Under the pieces are notes generated by a model. The model saw only the letters and a list, made by a program, of their open reading frames with translations, was not told the DNA's origin and ran no database searches. From contig NC_084943.1 in assembly GCF_958298935.1 (NCBI RefSeq), positions 11,959,001 through 12,023,000 on the forward strand: 64,000 nt of DNA, read 5' to 3'. This stretch comes from Phragmites australis (lineage: Eukaryota; Streptophyta; Magnoliopsida; Poales; Poaceae). Within the stretch, counting starts at the first letter, position 1, and the number at the start of each line of letters is the position of its first letter. This document shows, in pieces, positions 32,076 through 45,196 of this stretch. Position numbers and translations under genes: made by a program.

Positions 32076-32366
32076 GACACAATCTCGGTTATTGCAGACA
32101 AGGGCAGGACAAGATACACGATGACTAAACAGCAAGACTCGACATGAGAAACTAGATCACGATGACTCAACCAGCAACAAAGACATTGACGATAGACTCA
32201 AACTCAACAATGTGAATACAGAAAACAAAATTGTGAAGGTATAAAGTGGTTTGGACAGCGGAAACATTAAGATCTAAATATTTTTGTGGGGCAATTTTCT
32301 AGACTCTAGGTAATGGAAAACGACGAAACAAAGGGGATAACAGAGATTACCTAACGGGCAACTGAG

Positions 32367-32378
32367 GCTCTGATACCA
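32367..32378 (-). promoter_or_regulatory. Primer binding site, tRNA-iMet type
   Basis: The minus strand reads TGGTATCAGAGC, a perfect initiator-Met primer site, two bases from the LTR boundary at 32381. It fixes the orientation and marks the 3' end of the 5' LTR. Confidence 0.88.
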
Positions 32379-32380
32379 CT

Positions 32381-33213
32381 TGATGCACGTTCGTTTGATC
32401 TTTTGAAGATAATAAGATAAGTCGATTGGTGAAGTTTTGATGTTGATGATCCAAATGCCCCGACCAGAACAGATCGAGAACCCTCACAACCACTACACCG
32501 CTACTCCGTAGTTATCAACCGTGCCAAGACGTGATTGACCTCGCCAAGAAGGCTTTTCCTGCAAGAGAATCGAGAACACAAGCAAGAAAAGGTAGATGCA
32601 ATATGAATATTGCTAATTACCAATGAAGTGCTCGAGTTGGGGTTCCACAAACGGAACAAGCGGTGAAACTATATAAAATAGAATAATCTAAGTAAAACCC
32701 GAGCCTAAACTACGATGGCTACTGTGTATATATAGGAGTGGCGTGAGGAGGTTGACCTAGGGTTGTGCAACCATGGAAAGGGGTGTGCACAACCTGGACT
32801 TTGATCCTGACATGATTACAAGACCCAACTAGGTCCAAACGGTGGTGCAACATCTTATTTCTTTGACTCTAAATAAACTATAAGGAATATTTGGTCGAGC
32901 TCATATCCATTGGAGAGCGCTCATTGTAAGCTTTCCAGAATATCCAAGATTACCTAAAACAGACTTCGTATGAGAGAGTTATGACCATTTTACTGACGTG
33001 CTATCTTGCGACTCGACCACGACCACGACTAGAGCTCAGCCTTAACTCCGAGTAGACTTGGCCTTCGAGGGGTGACATCCGAGTAAGGTTGTGGTGCTTC
33101 ACCCATGTTCCTGGTGGTCTAATTGTCATGCACGTACTCTTGTAATTTGACCTTGTATGATTTGAGGATTATTGACAGTATTGATAGTATCCAAAGGAGC
33201 CATGGGCTCATCA
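32381..33213 (-). repeat. 5' LTR of the CRM/Reina-like element
   Basis: The LTR spans about 833 bp from TGATGCACG to GGGCTCATCA, with inverted TGATG/CATCA ends. On the sense strand a TATATATAC-type TATA box lies near 32730-32740, reading from the minus strand. No second copy is present in the window, so age cannot be estimated. Confidence 0.72.
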
Positions 33214-33454
33214 CAGAATCTAGCCATTTTGCATTTTAATCGCTTTACCTTTAATGTCAGATGTTTTTCACTATTAGCAAATCACACTAACAAGGAGAAT
33301 CAAGAATCTCCTTGATTCATTTCTGACCATTGGGAACAGTTTCACTTATAAATTTGGAATTTTGGTCCTCGCATCTCGAGACGAGTGTTGTTTGAAGCTT
33401 GAGCGCAATGCTTTTTGTTTTCAGTTTGATCAGAACTTTGTTTTGGTTCATCTA
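33214..33454. other. Spacer between two LTRs
   Basis: Mixed sequence with a short dyad (GAATCAAGAATCTCCTTGATTC near 33300) but no coding capacity. It is the pre-insertion flank of the 18-kb element that starts at 33455. Confidence 0.35.
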
Positions 33455-34283
33455 TGTTGACGTGAAAATGTGGCACTCCAACACACCGAGCACCTCGTGT
33501 GCAATATCCAATGAGCAGCACCTAGGATGCCCTGGTCGTAGTACTGCATCGTCGGACCTTCATCGTCACCCACACTCAGGAGAGACCCTGTCGGAGTGTG
33601 GGTGGGTGGTGGTTTGTCCTTGGTTGTCGAGATCAAGAACATGAAGCAATATAGATGGGAAAAGAGAACGGGACTACAGGAGCTAGGCAAAAGACGAAAG
33701 ATAATATAAATTGTGTTTGATCGATTGGTTGATGTCCTTAATCGGCCATGACCCTCTCATATTTAAAGGGCAGTAGGTCTTAGTCGTAAGAGATCAGAAC
33801 TCCTAATTCAAACCGAATAAGACTTACAGATATGATTCGGCTATGCCTACATGATCTCCAAACAAACATATGTTTCCTATTTGAACACGTGAAACTCCCA
33901 TATATCTACTCGAATACGCTTCAATGTAGTTCGGCTTTCTAAGATTCAACCAACTCTTCCATATGTCTGGAGACCAACTGCAGGAACCATGATCAATGAT
34001 CGCCTGGTCCTTGGTCATGACCACTGATCATGTTCACTGGTCTGAAATCACAATCCACTAGTCTGAAAATCACTGTTCACTTGCCGAAATCACTATTCAC
34101 TGGTCGAAGAGTACTATTCACCTGGTCAAGCACTATTTGCCTAGTCGATCACTGTTCATCCGGTCGTGGTACTGTTCATCTGTTCGTGGTACTGTTTATA
34201 TGGTCACTATACTGTTTATCTGGTCACCTGTAAGCCAGTCGTCACTGCAATGCCACTATAAATGCCAAATCTTGTCATCAACA
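33455..34283 (-). repeat. 3' LTR of the outer element
   Basis: This 829-bp LTR aligns along its length with 50888-51778. A TATAAATGCC motif near 34256 and its complement lie in both copies. The segment 34030-34225 has about nine degenerate 22-25-bp repeats based on ACTGTTCACTGGTCGAAG. On the sense strand the PPT ATAGGGGGGCATT (34284-34297) abuts it. Confidence 0.86.
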
Positions 34284-34423
34284 AATGCCCCCCTATTTTT
34301 TGGTGAAGCTTACTCATTGAAAAATATATCATCTCCCTTCTACCTTTCTTAGGATGATGATCAAGACATCGGCCAAGAATACCCCTTAGGACGATGGTAA
34401 CCAGTACATTGGCCATATTTCTC

Positions 34424-34946
34424 CTAAGCATCTTGCCATACAGTAGGATAAAATTTCTTCAAATATCGTCCATTAATAGCTTTAGGCAGTTTCTCTTCTT
34501 GCAAACTTTCTAGTAGATAAGAATTTCTAGGGACGATATTTACAATTCTGTATGGACCTTCCCAACTCAGAGACCATTTACCAAATTTGTTGTCCTTCGA
34601 TCCCACATGCAAAATAGTCTTCCACACAAGATCACTAATCTGAAATGACTTTGCTTTTACCTTTCTGTTGTAGCCTTTGGCTATCCTCAACTTGTCATTC
34701 TCGATCTCTCTCAAAGCCTTCAACCTTTCATCCGTCACTTCATCAATCCTATCCATCATTAGATTATAATAATCCACAGCTGACAGGTTATTCTACTCGG
34801 CCAATCTCAAAGCATTAAGATTCACTTCAACAAGTAAAATGGCTTCTTATCCATAAACAAGTTCATAGAGCGTTACTTTAGTGACACCATATCTAGATAT
34901 ACAATGTGCCCACAAAGCCTTCGATAGAACTTCATGCCATCTCCTA
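34424..34946 (-). pseudogene. Integrase C-terminal part of the outer element
   Basis: The frame includes YYNLMMDRIDEVTDERLKA, YNRKVKAKSFQISDLVW and FGKWSLSWEGPYRIVNIVP, ending LKKFYPTVWQDA, which is the family's integrase tail with its SH3-like GPYRI segment. Upstream sequence (34780-34946) continues the core as LWAHCISRYGVTKVTLYELV with one stop. The missing N-terminal and central core continue at 45859, across the nested element, confirmed by the GGATG duplication. Confidence 0.82.
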
Positions 34947-34951
34947 GGATG

Positions 34952-35590
34952 TGTCAAAGATTACTTCCTGACAATGTGTCTATAAATAGACTGGGTACCT
35001 TTGAGTGTAGGGATTAATCACGAGACAGGACAATCGATGTATACAGGTTCAGGCCTCAGATTGGAGTAATACCCTACGTCCTATGGGGGTGTTGCTGTCG
35101 TATATTGATGATCTCGAGTACAAGTAATGGAGCTAAATCTATTACAGAGAGTATATCTAATCTGATCTAACCTAAAGCTAAGGTCGCCGAGTACCTTCTC
35201 TGCTAGGGTCTTGATGCTTGCCTCAAGTTCTCTATTCCTATGTTTTCCTTGTGTGTTGTTCTCGTGTCCTCTTTTTTCCGTCCTCCTCCCCCCCCCCCCT
35301 AGCCTTTTCACCTTATATAGGGGTGGGAGTACCGACTCCTATCTAGCCATGGTCGATAGGGAGTTGTCTTCCTTGATGTCCAAGTAGATAGATCTATTTT
35401 GAGTACTAACTGTATCGAGTTCGGTAACTAATCAAAACCTTCCTGATATATACTTCCGTGATTCCGGGTGTATCAGGTACCGCTTATTCGGTTCTGTGAT
35501 ATCTAAAAATTCTCAATACGTGTTATACATACCATGTTCGTATATGATATATTCCTTATGCGCATATACCCTATATTTAGATATTCGACA
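34952..35590 (-). repeat. 3' LTR of the nested Tat element
   Basis: This 639-bp LTR closely matches 45219-45853, including a C-run (35289-35301) of different length in the two copies. A minus-strand CTATATAAG-type TATA box lies near 35315. The adjacent sense-strand PPT, AGAGTTAGGGGGCTAC, occupies 35591-35606. Confidence 0.88.
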
Positions 35591-36110
35591 GTAGCCCCCT
35601 AACTCTACTCAAGAGGAGAGGTTTCCATAAGCGCTCACTCGAGTATTGCCAAGTTTAAGCTTGGTCGAGTAAAGTGGATCAGCCTCATGGTCAAAGAAAT
35701 CGAGCATAGGCGGGTTCTTCCTCAAGTATCGAGTGCAAGCTCAATCGGGTCGAGCACCCTGCTCTTAACCGCACTCGAGACTTAAAGGAAAAGACTAAAG
35801 AACTCAACTGATCGACACCCGACTTCGAGTAGAGTTAAAAAAAACCTTTCAAAATTTGAAACGATGGGTGTAGGTGCATTTAATGCGGGTAGAAGGGCAT
35901 GCAGAGATTTGCACATCGTCATCATATCACTTTTCGCGCCAGTCAAAGCATGGTAAAAACGGGTGTTGTTGTCGCAGAGGCGGTAAATCTTTGACTATTT
36001 ACCTATATGACCCAGACTTGTGGTGGTCGTTCCTCGTCATTGCCATCAGTCTTCCTGTCCAATCTTTTCTACCCCAGCACGCACTATCACCAGAAAGAAC
36101 TTCTAGATCC

Positions 36111-38971
36111 ATGGATCCCAACTCTTTCTCTGAGATCCTGACTTCCTCCTCACCAGAGAAGCAATCGAATGCAGCAGCTGCTGGCACCTCGCTCGATCAG
36201 TACGATGAGGCGAGGTTTATGATCGAGACCTGGACACCCTCGGCAATGCAAGAATCCAAGTTGGCGGATCTTGAAGCGGAAGGAGTGGTGCTGCCACGCA
36301 ACCTGGTTGAATGGAGGACAACATCTTGTGAGAGATTCCCTTCATGGAAGATTTAGCACAAATTTGTAGTTTTCAAGTCCTTCTTCCACTATGGTTTTAA
36401 CATTCCTCCATCCAAGTTTCTTTGCAATGTACTTGGTCGATATCAAATTGAACTTCACCATCTGAACCCTAACTCCATCACCATGTTGAGTGTTTTTGTT
36501 CATCTTTGTGAGGCCTTCCTTGGTATCGAGCCAAGTCTGAACCTTTTTCAGTACTTCTAAAACTGAAAAGAATTACTGAAAACAAATGTGTAAGGGGTGT
36601 GGTTTCCAATTGAGGAGTGGAATGAGGAATTCCTACATCTTGGTTCCCCTAACCTCTTCTTGGTTGAAAGATTGCAAAAAACTTTGGTTTTATGTCTCCA
36701 ATCCTGACTCGATTGGTTTTCCATTAGTGTATAGAGGTATTTTTCCCATCCAAAATCCTTCTTGGACACAAGATAACTGAGAGTCCGAACACACCACCAC
36801 CTATTTCGCCGACAAGATTGGCATGTTGAGGCAATTTGGCCTAACCAGGTGGCATGTGGCTATAGACTTTATTAGTAAGAGATTAAGTCCTTTGAAGGCA
36901 CGAACACGCCTGGCTTGGGAATACAGTGGGGATGAGGATGCTTCCAGGGATACCGCCGAATGTAAGACATAATTAAAATTTTGCCCCTTTTCGTTTCACT
37001 ATGAACTTAGAGCTTTATCGAGTAAACCTTTCTTCTCTTTTTCAGCTCTGCCTGCTCAGGATATCACCGCCCGATTAAACAAGCTTTTCTCTTCCGGTGC
37101 ATGAGAGTGTGATATTCTACCTTACTCCCTTGAGAATCCTCGGCCAGATGTAAGGGTAGCAGTTGAAAAGTAGGACCGGTTATCGCCCATTTGATCTGAC
37201 TTGTTTGTATGACCATAGGCTCCAGTCTTTCGCCAAGAACACATCCTTTTGAGTGAGGTCTTTAATCTTGACAACACCTCTTTCGCTGATGCTGTCGACA
37301 AGGGGCAGGGATCAACCAATGAGGAGGCCGAGGGGACTCTTCGATCGAAGAGATTATCCTCGTCTTCTCAACTGCTATCTGATCTGAGCCCTCTCAAGCG
37401 CAAGCGAAGGAGTCCTCGGCTATACTGATTCAAGTTATTATTATCTTCTTATTTCCTTTTAAATTATTAAGTAGATACCTGAATGCATTCAATTTGGATG
37501 AGTGGCCTCTTGTTAGGGAACAACGAGTGTACTAGCTCAATCGACTCCTCGAGCAACCGCCGCTCTCGGTGACCCGGTCGAAAAGGTAACTCTTATCGAG
37601 TCATCTATTTGCTTTCGATCATTCTATTGATGGCAAGTTGCATGGATGGCTCTCTTTTTTAGGGGACGTCTGGCACGTCCTCGCAACCGCCAACTCGAGG
37701 TACCATCATGCCTGATGACTCGACTAGAGAGGTAATTTCAGTTGAATTATTGCTCTTTAGTTAGTCATACTTTCACTCAATAATGCTTTCTTATTATTTG
37801 GTTCTTTGCAGGCCACTAATGACTTGGCTATGCCCAGTCCATATGTAACTACTCCACTGGCTCCGCCTACTGGACCAAGAACAAAGAAGGTGACCTCAAA
37901 AAGGCAAAAGCCAAGCATCGTTTCACATTTTCTGATTTCAAAGAGGTTTGTCTTGGATTTTGATCTCGATTGGTCAATTAGCAATCCTTTCTTTTCCTCT
38001 TCTCTTATTCTGTCAATTGCAAACTATCGACTGAGGCATAGACCAAGGCACCCAGGGCCTCGACCAATCATTTGAGGCTACCTTCTCCGGTTGACTTGGC
38101 CTCAGCTCCAATCAGAGATCCTACCTTGAGCACACCCGAAGAAGACCCGCAGCTCAGGGGAAGTGAAACTTCAATACCAATTTCGACTGATGATCCGTGG
38201 GCGGCGATAAAAGCTCTTCTCCAGGCTACAAACGCTCAGGTAGCTGCCGTAGAGGCCAACCACCACAAAAAGCTCGAAGCCAAGAGGGAGAAAATTGAAC
38301 GTAAGTCTGTTCTTGATCACAAGTGCATGATTCGATTATTAGGTGACTAGCAAAGAATTAATGTTCGGTTTACCTTTTTTAGGTCTTGAGTCCTCCTGTA
38401 ACAGTAAGGAAAACTTCTTGTCGACGCAATGAAGAAGATTAACGATGATGTCAAGTTTTGGGAGAGACTCAAGAATCAAGCAAACACTGCTCGAGCTAAA
38501 AAGAAGGCGATGATGGCTGAAAGGGATGCTGCTGTTCTTGCCCTTCAAGAGCTGAAAGAGCAGACCCTTGACCTTATGTCACAAGAAGCCTCTACAAGTG
38601 CTGCCACATTGCTAGGTATTCTCAAGAGCTATAACCTCACGCTCGATACCTCATTGGTGACTGTCGGGTTCAATTGTACTAGCGAGGAAGCCAGACAGCA
38701 TAGTGCTTCACACGGGGGAGGATTGAGGATGGTGGTGATCTCAACCGGATCATCGACTAAGTCACAGTTCAGGTCTTCAGCGCTGGAGCCTTCATGTCAT
38801 CACCAGCTAGGGAGGCGTGGTCATCTTCTCTGTCGACAACCACCAGATCGCCCTGGCACTAGGCAGAAGACCACTTGGCATCACCGGCGTCGGTCATCAG
38901 CACCAGCAAGGCCTTCACCTTGGCCACTTTTCCTAGCCCTTATACTGGTCAGTTGCCGATTCCTGGGATGA
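36111..38971 (+). pseudogene. Antisense extra ORF (aORF) of the Tat element, Transposase_28 domain
   Basis: On the strand opposite to gag-pol, ATG 36111 opens MDPNSFSEILTSSSPEKQSN. After TAG at 36354 the same frame continues FKSFFHYGFNIPPSKF, YQIELHHLNPNSITMLSVFV and LCEAFLGIEPSLNLFQYF, the core of the plant Putative gypsy-type transposon family. Downstream exons are separated by five plausible GT..AG introns (36962-37045, 37150-37218, 37586-37662, 37732-37811, 38301-38382; 69-84 bp each). A coiled-coil-like Lys/Glu/Ala-rich part follows (38429-38600). It ends tail-to-tail with integrase, about 200 bp away. Function in the family is unknown. The early stop and a frameshift near 36558 suggest decay. 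Confidence 0.78.
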
Positions 38972-39177
38972 TCAGCTGCTGCCTGAGGGAGGAGTATAAA
39001 AGGTTCCTCAACTCGTTCAAGGGTGAATAAGGTTTTTTTTTAAAAGATCTAAGCTAATCCTTTCTATCAATTTTGCACTAGCCACACAGATTAGCGTGAA
39101 TGAGAAAACTATGTAATCGAGTAGCCAACCAAATCGAATGTAATCGACTTACCTGAAACCTATCTTTTCTATGAATA

Positions 39178-42100
39178 AAACTTTTGGAGTTGTTCGATGT
39201 TCCACGAGTGCTCGAGTATCTCGCCGTTTGGAGTAGATAGCCATACCGACCCAAGTCGAGTGACCTCGACTACTATGTAAGGTCCTTACCACTTAGGCAA
39301 TAACTTGTGGCGTTGGGCCTGTTTCTACACCTTCCATAAGATGAGGTCCTCAGCAGCGAGTTGCCTGGGTTGAATTTTCTGGCCTTGATATCTACGCAAC
39401 GCCTGCTGATACTTAGCCGCTCGAATAGACGCTCGATCTTGGTACTCCTCAAGGAGATTTATGTCATCTGCTCATAAGTGCTCCTGCCTTTATTTAGAGT
39501 AATTTTCCACTCAAGGTGATCTGAACTGCAACTCAGTCAGGAGAACTGCTTCCGCTCCATAAACTAAGAAGAAAGGAGTTTCACCGGTGGCCCTATTAGT
39601 CGACGTATGAACGACCCATAGTACAGAGGGAAGCTCTTTTACCCAGCATTTCGAGAAAGCCTTTGGCCTGTTGAAGACCCGAGTTTTGATACCCTACATG
39701 ACTAGACCATTAGCATGCTCAACTTGACCATTACTCTGCGGGTGAGCTACTGAGGCGAAACAAGCCTTAATGCCGAATTCTTCGCAGAACGCAATAAAGG
39801 TTCCACTTCTGGACTGGCTATCATTATCCGTAATTACCCGATGCGAAATGCCAAATCGAGTAATTATACTCCTCATGAATTTCTTGGCCGCTTCTGCGGT
39901 TATTTTCCCTACGAATTCGGCCTCTATCCACTTGGTAACGTGTCGATAGCCACGAATAGGAACTTGTAACCACCTTAGGCCCTTGGGAACAGTCCTAGGA
40001 TATCCAAGCCCCAGACGAAGAAAGTCCAAGAAAGAGGGATTGTTTGTAGAGCTTGGGTTCGTAAGTGGTCTGCCTTTCAAAAAATTGGCAGCTTTCGCAC
40101 TTTTTGACCAGCTCAGAAGCATCCTATAGGGCAGTCGAACAATAGAATCCCTGGCAGAAAATTTTTCCGACCAAGGTGCAAGAAAACGCATGATTACCAC
40201 ACGTGCCTCCATGGATATCAAGCAATATTTTATTGCCCTCTTTCTGAGTGATGCACTTCATCAAGATTCTGTTACTCCCCTTTCGGTAGAGCTTGCAGTC
40301 TACCAAAACATAGAGCTTGGGTTTACGAGTAATTTTCTCTGCAGACTCATCATCATAAGGGATGACTCGACCCTCGAGATAGGTTTGGTACGGAGTCATC
40401 CAAGTCGGGTTGCGTTCGAGTAGTGCAGCATCTGTGTCTACAGGTTCTGCCTCGCTGACCTAACCAAACTGCTGGTCGGGTTGGGCAGCATCCATTCACC
40501 GAACTGTCAAGATAGATGGTTTAAGGAGTTTCTCAACAAAGACCCCTATGGGTACTGGTGCTTAGAAGAAGCGAATCTAGCAAGTTCATCCGCACCAGAG
40601 TTATCACTCCTTCTAATGTGCGTCACTTCTAGCCCTTCAAACTTTTGCTAGAGCTTTCACACCTCGAGTAAGTAAGCTGCCATGTTGTCGTCCAAGCACT
40701 AGTACTCCTTTTGAACTTGGTTTATGACTAATTGTGAGTCCCCTTTCACAAGAAGTCATTTAATCCCAAGCGATGCAGTTATGCAGAGCCCGTTACCAGT
40801 CCTTCATATTTTGTAACATTATTAGAGGCTTTAAAGCCTAACTGATAACATACCTGAGTTTGTCGCCCGTTGGAGATTTGAGCACAATGCCAGCCCCCGA
40901 GCCCTGGAGCATGAGCAATCCATGTCCAGTGATCTTCGACCATGTTTGGCCTTTTTTCCTCAACGCTTGTCCATTCGGCGATGAAATCTACTAAAACTCC
41001 GGATTTCACGCTTGTGCGTGGTGCGTAGATTACGCCAAACTCATTTTCTACTGCCCATTGCGATTTTTCTAGTAGCTTCCTGATTGTGTATTACATCCTT
41101 CAGCAGATACATCGTTAAGACCATGATCCTGTGCGCTTGGCAGTAGTGCCGTAATTTTCGGGAAGACATCAAGGCTGCATATATCAGCTTCTGTACTTGC
41201 GGGTATTGTAGCTTAGCATCGTGTAGAACCTCGCTCACGTAATAAATAGGTTTTTGGACTCTGGCCGTTTTCTCGGGGCATTCCCGTTCGACCGCCAGTA
41301 CCATGCTTACGACTTGTGGGGTAGATGCAATATACAAAAAGAGCTCCTCTTTCTCGTTAGGCGGTATAAGAATCAATGGGGAAGATAAGTACCTTTTTAA
41401 GTCCTGGAAGGCGCATTCCGCTTCCTCTGTCCACTCGAATCAGTCTTGTTACTTCAACAACTTGAAGAAAGGCATTTATTGCTCGCCCATTCTAGAGATG
41501 AACTGACTAAGAGCAGTGATGCGACCTTTCAGTTTCTAAACCTCCTTTAGTGTTTGAGGTGACCGCATCTGGTCGAGAGCCTCAATTTTGCGCAGGTTGG
41601 CCTCAATGCCTTGACTTGACACTAGGAAGCCGAAAAGCTTGCCAGATGGCACACCGAACATGTACTTTTCGGGGTTGAGCTTCATGCAATACTTCCTGTG
41701 GTTGTCGAATGTTTCCGCGAGATTGTTAACCAATGTGTTTCTCATTTCCGACTTGACTACAACATCATCAACGTATGCTTATACATTGCGCCTGATTTGG
41801 GGTTGTAGATAGTTTTGAATACACCTTTGATATGTAACACCATCATTTTTTAAACTGAAAGGCAACTTTACAAAAAAAATACACCGAAGAGAGTAGTAAA
41901 AGTTGTTTTCTCCGCATCCTCTAATCCCATACTAATTTGGTAATACCCTGAATAGGCATCTAGAAAACATAGCAATTCGCAGCCTGCCGCAGAGTCGACG
42001 ATCTAGTCGATGCGCTAGATAGGAAAAGGATCCTTAGGGCAAGATTTGTTGAGATCGGTGAAGTCGACACACATTCTCCATCTACCACTGGCCTTCTTGA

Positions 42101-43303
42101 TGAGGACGGGGTTCGTGAGCCACGTAGGATGACGCACTTCTCGAACGAAGTATGCCTTTACGAGTTTATCGACCTCCTCCTGGATGGCCCGCTTCCTATC
42201 TTACGCAAATCTTCGCTACTTCTACACCACAGGTTTGGCACCGGGTTTAACAGCTAGTCGATGCTCGATCACCTCCCTAAGGACCCCAGGCATATCGGAC
42301 GGTTGCCATGCGAACATGTCTTGGTTTGCCTGGAGGAAGGTGACGAGCTCAAGTTCCTATTTGGGGTCAAGATTGGCCCCGATCTTAACCATCTTAGATG
42401 GTTCAGATGGGTTGAGGGGCACTGCCTTGACACAACCACAGGTCTTCTTATCATTGACGCCATCGTTGATCTTGCCTTCGGCTTCGTCAGACTCAGAGGT
42501 GCTAGCAAGACTTACGAGACTAGAGTTTTTGGCCTCGATGACATCTTAGTGTCTTTAATGCTTAGAATTTGCGTCCTTGGGGATGATAGCCACAAGACCA
42601 AAGTGTTCGACCATATCGATGCTTTGCTTGTCGCATTTAACCGTGCATGCTGATCCCCTTTAACTATAATGGCCCCCTTAGGACCCGGGATCTTGAGTAT
42701 TTGGTAAGCATAGTGAACCACTACCATGAACTTGCCCAGCATTGAGCAACCTAGAATCACATTGTACACCGTTTCAAAGTCTACAATATCAAACGTCAGC
42801 TTTTCTATGCGGAAATTATCGGGCGTGCCAAACGTGACCGGCAGCTCGATCCGGCCAAGAGGCATGGTCAATGAGTTGGGAGTTATGCCATGGAAAGGCT
42901 CGACTCCTATTTTAAGCTCTGATCTCCGAACTCCCATCTCATCCAAGGTTTTGGAGAAAATGAGGTTGAGTGAACTACCACCATCGACCAAAGTTCTGGA
43001 AACTTTGATGTTGAGTATGGTCAGCTGAACCACAACCGGGTATCGACCAGGATGTGGTATTGTGACCAGATGATTGGTTTGACCAAAGGTGATCGACTGT
43101 TTTGATGAACTGAGATACCGAGTGGGCCCAGTTAGGGCCAAGTTAACTTCTCGCTCGACCGCCTTGTACTGCCTTTTGGATTCGTACGTGGCGGATCCTC
43201 CGAAGATGTGTGCCAAGCTATGGTTTGCCTCATGGAACTGGGGCTCACTATGCTCAACATTCGACTTAGACTGCTTATTGCCACGCTCAATGTTCGCCTT
43301 CAT
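39178..43303 (-). pseudogene. Pol (protease, RT, RNase H, integrase) of the nested Tat element
   Basis: From the right: protease with RTLVDGGSSLNLIFSKTL (near 42980) and VYNVILGCSMLGKF. RT runs about 42260-41050, with AYVDDVVVKSEMRNT holding the catalytic YVDD (near 41770) and LNPEKYMFGVPSGKLFGFLV. RNase H segments include YVSEVLHDAKLQYPQVQKLI and FKASNNVTKYEGLV (near 40820). Integrase (39694-40420) has GYRHVTKWIEAEFVGKI, VITDNDSQSRSGTF and HPQSNGQVEHANG, and its tail reaches WLSTPNGEILEHSWNIEQLQ near 39178. At least six stops or shifts interrupt it (for example about 40440, 41030, 41520, 41770 and 42170). Confidence 0.87.
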
Positions 43304-43309
43304 CTTTTT

Positions 43310-45124
43310 GTCAAGCTTTTTCTTGAACGCATAGCACTCATCGAAGTCATGTTGGTTGCTCCGATGGATGGGACACCACTTCCCGCCACCTCGACTGAGG
43401 CCTTTGTTGTCTCCGGTGTTGTGCGATTTGTTCTTGTTAACTGCAACTATAGTTGTATCGGGTCCCTTGTTCTTGTCACCAGGTTTGGTTTTCTTTCCTT
43501 CACTCTTCGAGGACTTGGATTTGTCCTTGCTAGATTGAAGGTTTTTAGCGTGTACCTGCGCTTCTGCTCATTTTGCGCACTGGTCGGCTAACTCGAAAAA
43601 CTCTTTGACCGTACAGATCTTCTGAGTAGCCATCTTTCCACATAAATCTGTATCCTGAACACCTCATTTGAAGGCGATGATTACCGAGTCATTGGAGATG
43701 TCTGCGATCGTGTTATGCTTGTTGCTGAATCGGCGGATAAAATCTCGAAGAGATTCACTGTTACTAGCGGATAAAATCTTGAAGAGATCGTTCTCCGTTC
43801 CTGGTCGCTCGAATGTTCCTTGGAAATTGGCTATGAACTGAGCCTTGAGTTCCGCCCATGAACTAATCAAGTTGGGCAGCAAGTTTAGCAACCAGGACCT
43901 TGCGGGTCCATCGAGGGCGGTTAACAAGTAATTGGCCATTACTCAATTGTCACCACCGGCTTCTTGAATAACAGTGGTGTAGATCTGCAACCACTCGTTG
44001 GGATTGATTTTCCCATCATATTTCTGGACCGGGCCCACTTTGAACTTCTCAGGCCACCGAATTGACCGAAGTCTGTGTACGAAAGCCTCGCAGCCTCCGT
44101 CAAACTCATCAGGAGGAGGAGGTGGTGGGGGACTTTCACGCCTGCCTCTTCGAGCAGGGGAGTCATGTTGACCATCCCATCTTGTAGATCTGCGGCCATA
44201 GTAGTGGCGATCATCTTCACGACATTCTTCACGATGGTTTTCAATCATCGTCCGTAGATCATGCCGATTGTGAGGAATACAATTCCTCAAGTCTTCCTGA
44301 TTCCTATGCCTATGGATGGGGCAGTTATAGTTTGGCCCACATTGTCGTGCTCGGGCTCGGCCACCTGAGCTTCCCGTCTGAGATTCCCCTACTCGAGAGC
44401 GTTCCCGTCCGTGGCTCCTCAAGTCGGGACCATACCGACTGGGGGGGGCTGGAATTGCTAGGATTATTTGCTCGAGCAACTTGGATCTGAGCTGCATCGA
44501 GTAGGGTCTTGACTTGATTGACCATAGGGGTTAGCGGATTTGCCGGATCTAACTCAAGGCTCGGTGGTGGTCGGGCCGATGAGACTTCATGGTGACTATT
44601 CGGAGGGAGCTTCTCCCTCGAGCCGTGAGTCACCGGGAGAGTCCGGGACGCATCTGTTCTCCTGTGGTCCGCCGGTGAAGGATCGTGTCAGGTGCATGCA
44701 AGGCTCCAGCTACGGATGTTTCTGGTGGTAACTCGGCGCCGGTACCGTTGGGGACGACAGCTATCGCCAGATCTTTGGGAATTTCCGTGCCGTGGTCGAC
44801 TACGGCATCTGGATCTATCGCCATTGGGTCAGTTGATGTGGGGTCATTGCTTCTAGCCATATACACGAATCGATCTGTTCGGCTCCTCTGGCTAGTGTTA
44901 GAATCACCGTCGCCACCCTCGTCACTGTCGGTGTCTACGCTGTGGAGAACATTAGGCTCCGCAAAATTCCACTTGAGATGTCCCACCCCACGGTACGCAT
45001 CCACTGGTCTGGATTTGAGGGTACCAGTATGGATCAGTCTACCTTGGCCGTCCCAATGGGAAACCATGGTTCCGAATATGATCTTCGAATTGAGGAGAGG
45101 GGACTCGAAGCAGTCCGCCGTCAA
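43310..45124 (-). pseudogene. Gag of the nested Tat element
   Basis: The N-terminal frame MTADCFESPLLNSKIIFGTM starts at 45124. After a shift near 44630 come a proline/arginine-rich linker and the capsid domain: IRWPEKFKVGPVQKYDGKIN, NEWLQIYTTVIQEAGGDN, a stop, then ALDGPARSWLLNLLPNLI and LRDFIRRFSNKHNTIADIS. The C-terminal part has KWCPIHRSNQHDFDECYAFK, the variant C/H box of Tat gags. Stops at about 43943 and 43664 separate these parts. Protease follows at 43303. Confidence 0.84.
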
Positions 45125-45196
45125 CTCAAAGCTGTCGTCGGAGAATCCGGCGTAAACGTGAGCCCAAGAAATGATTAATCCTGCAGAGCAGAAGAT

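Larger units (their letters stand above)
24523..33213 (-). mobile_element. Ty3/gypsy chromovirus (CRM/Reina-like), 3'-truncated
   Basis: On the minus strand: 5' LTR (32381-33213), PBS, a leader of about 1.4 kb with a minisatellite, gag (29578-30917), a Tekay-like LTR inserted between gag and reverse transcriptase, then reverse transcriptase, RNase H and integrase down to 24523. The integrase segments LWMHL-type LVWLHLRNDRFPELRKSKL and [12 protein letters not shown] and the TGATG..CATCA LTR ends fit the CRM/Reina group of chromoviruses. The PPT and 3' LTR are missing. Lineage assignment within chromoviruses is from memory of motifs only. Confidence 0.75.
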
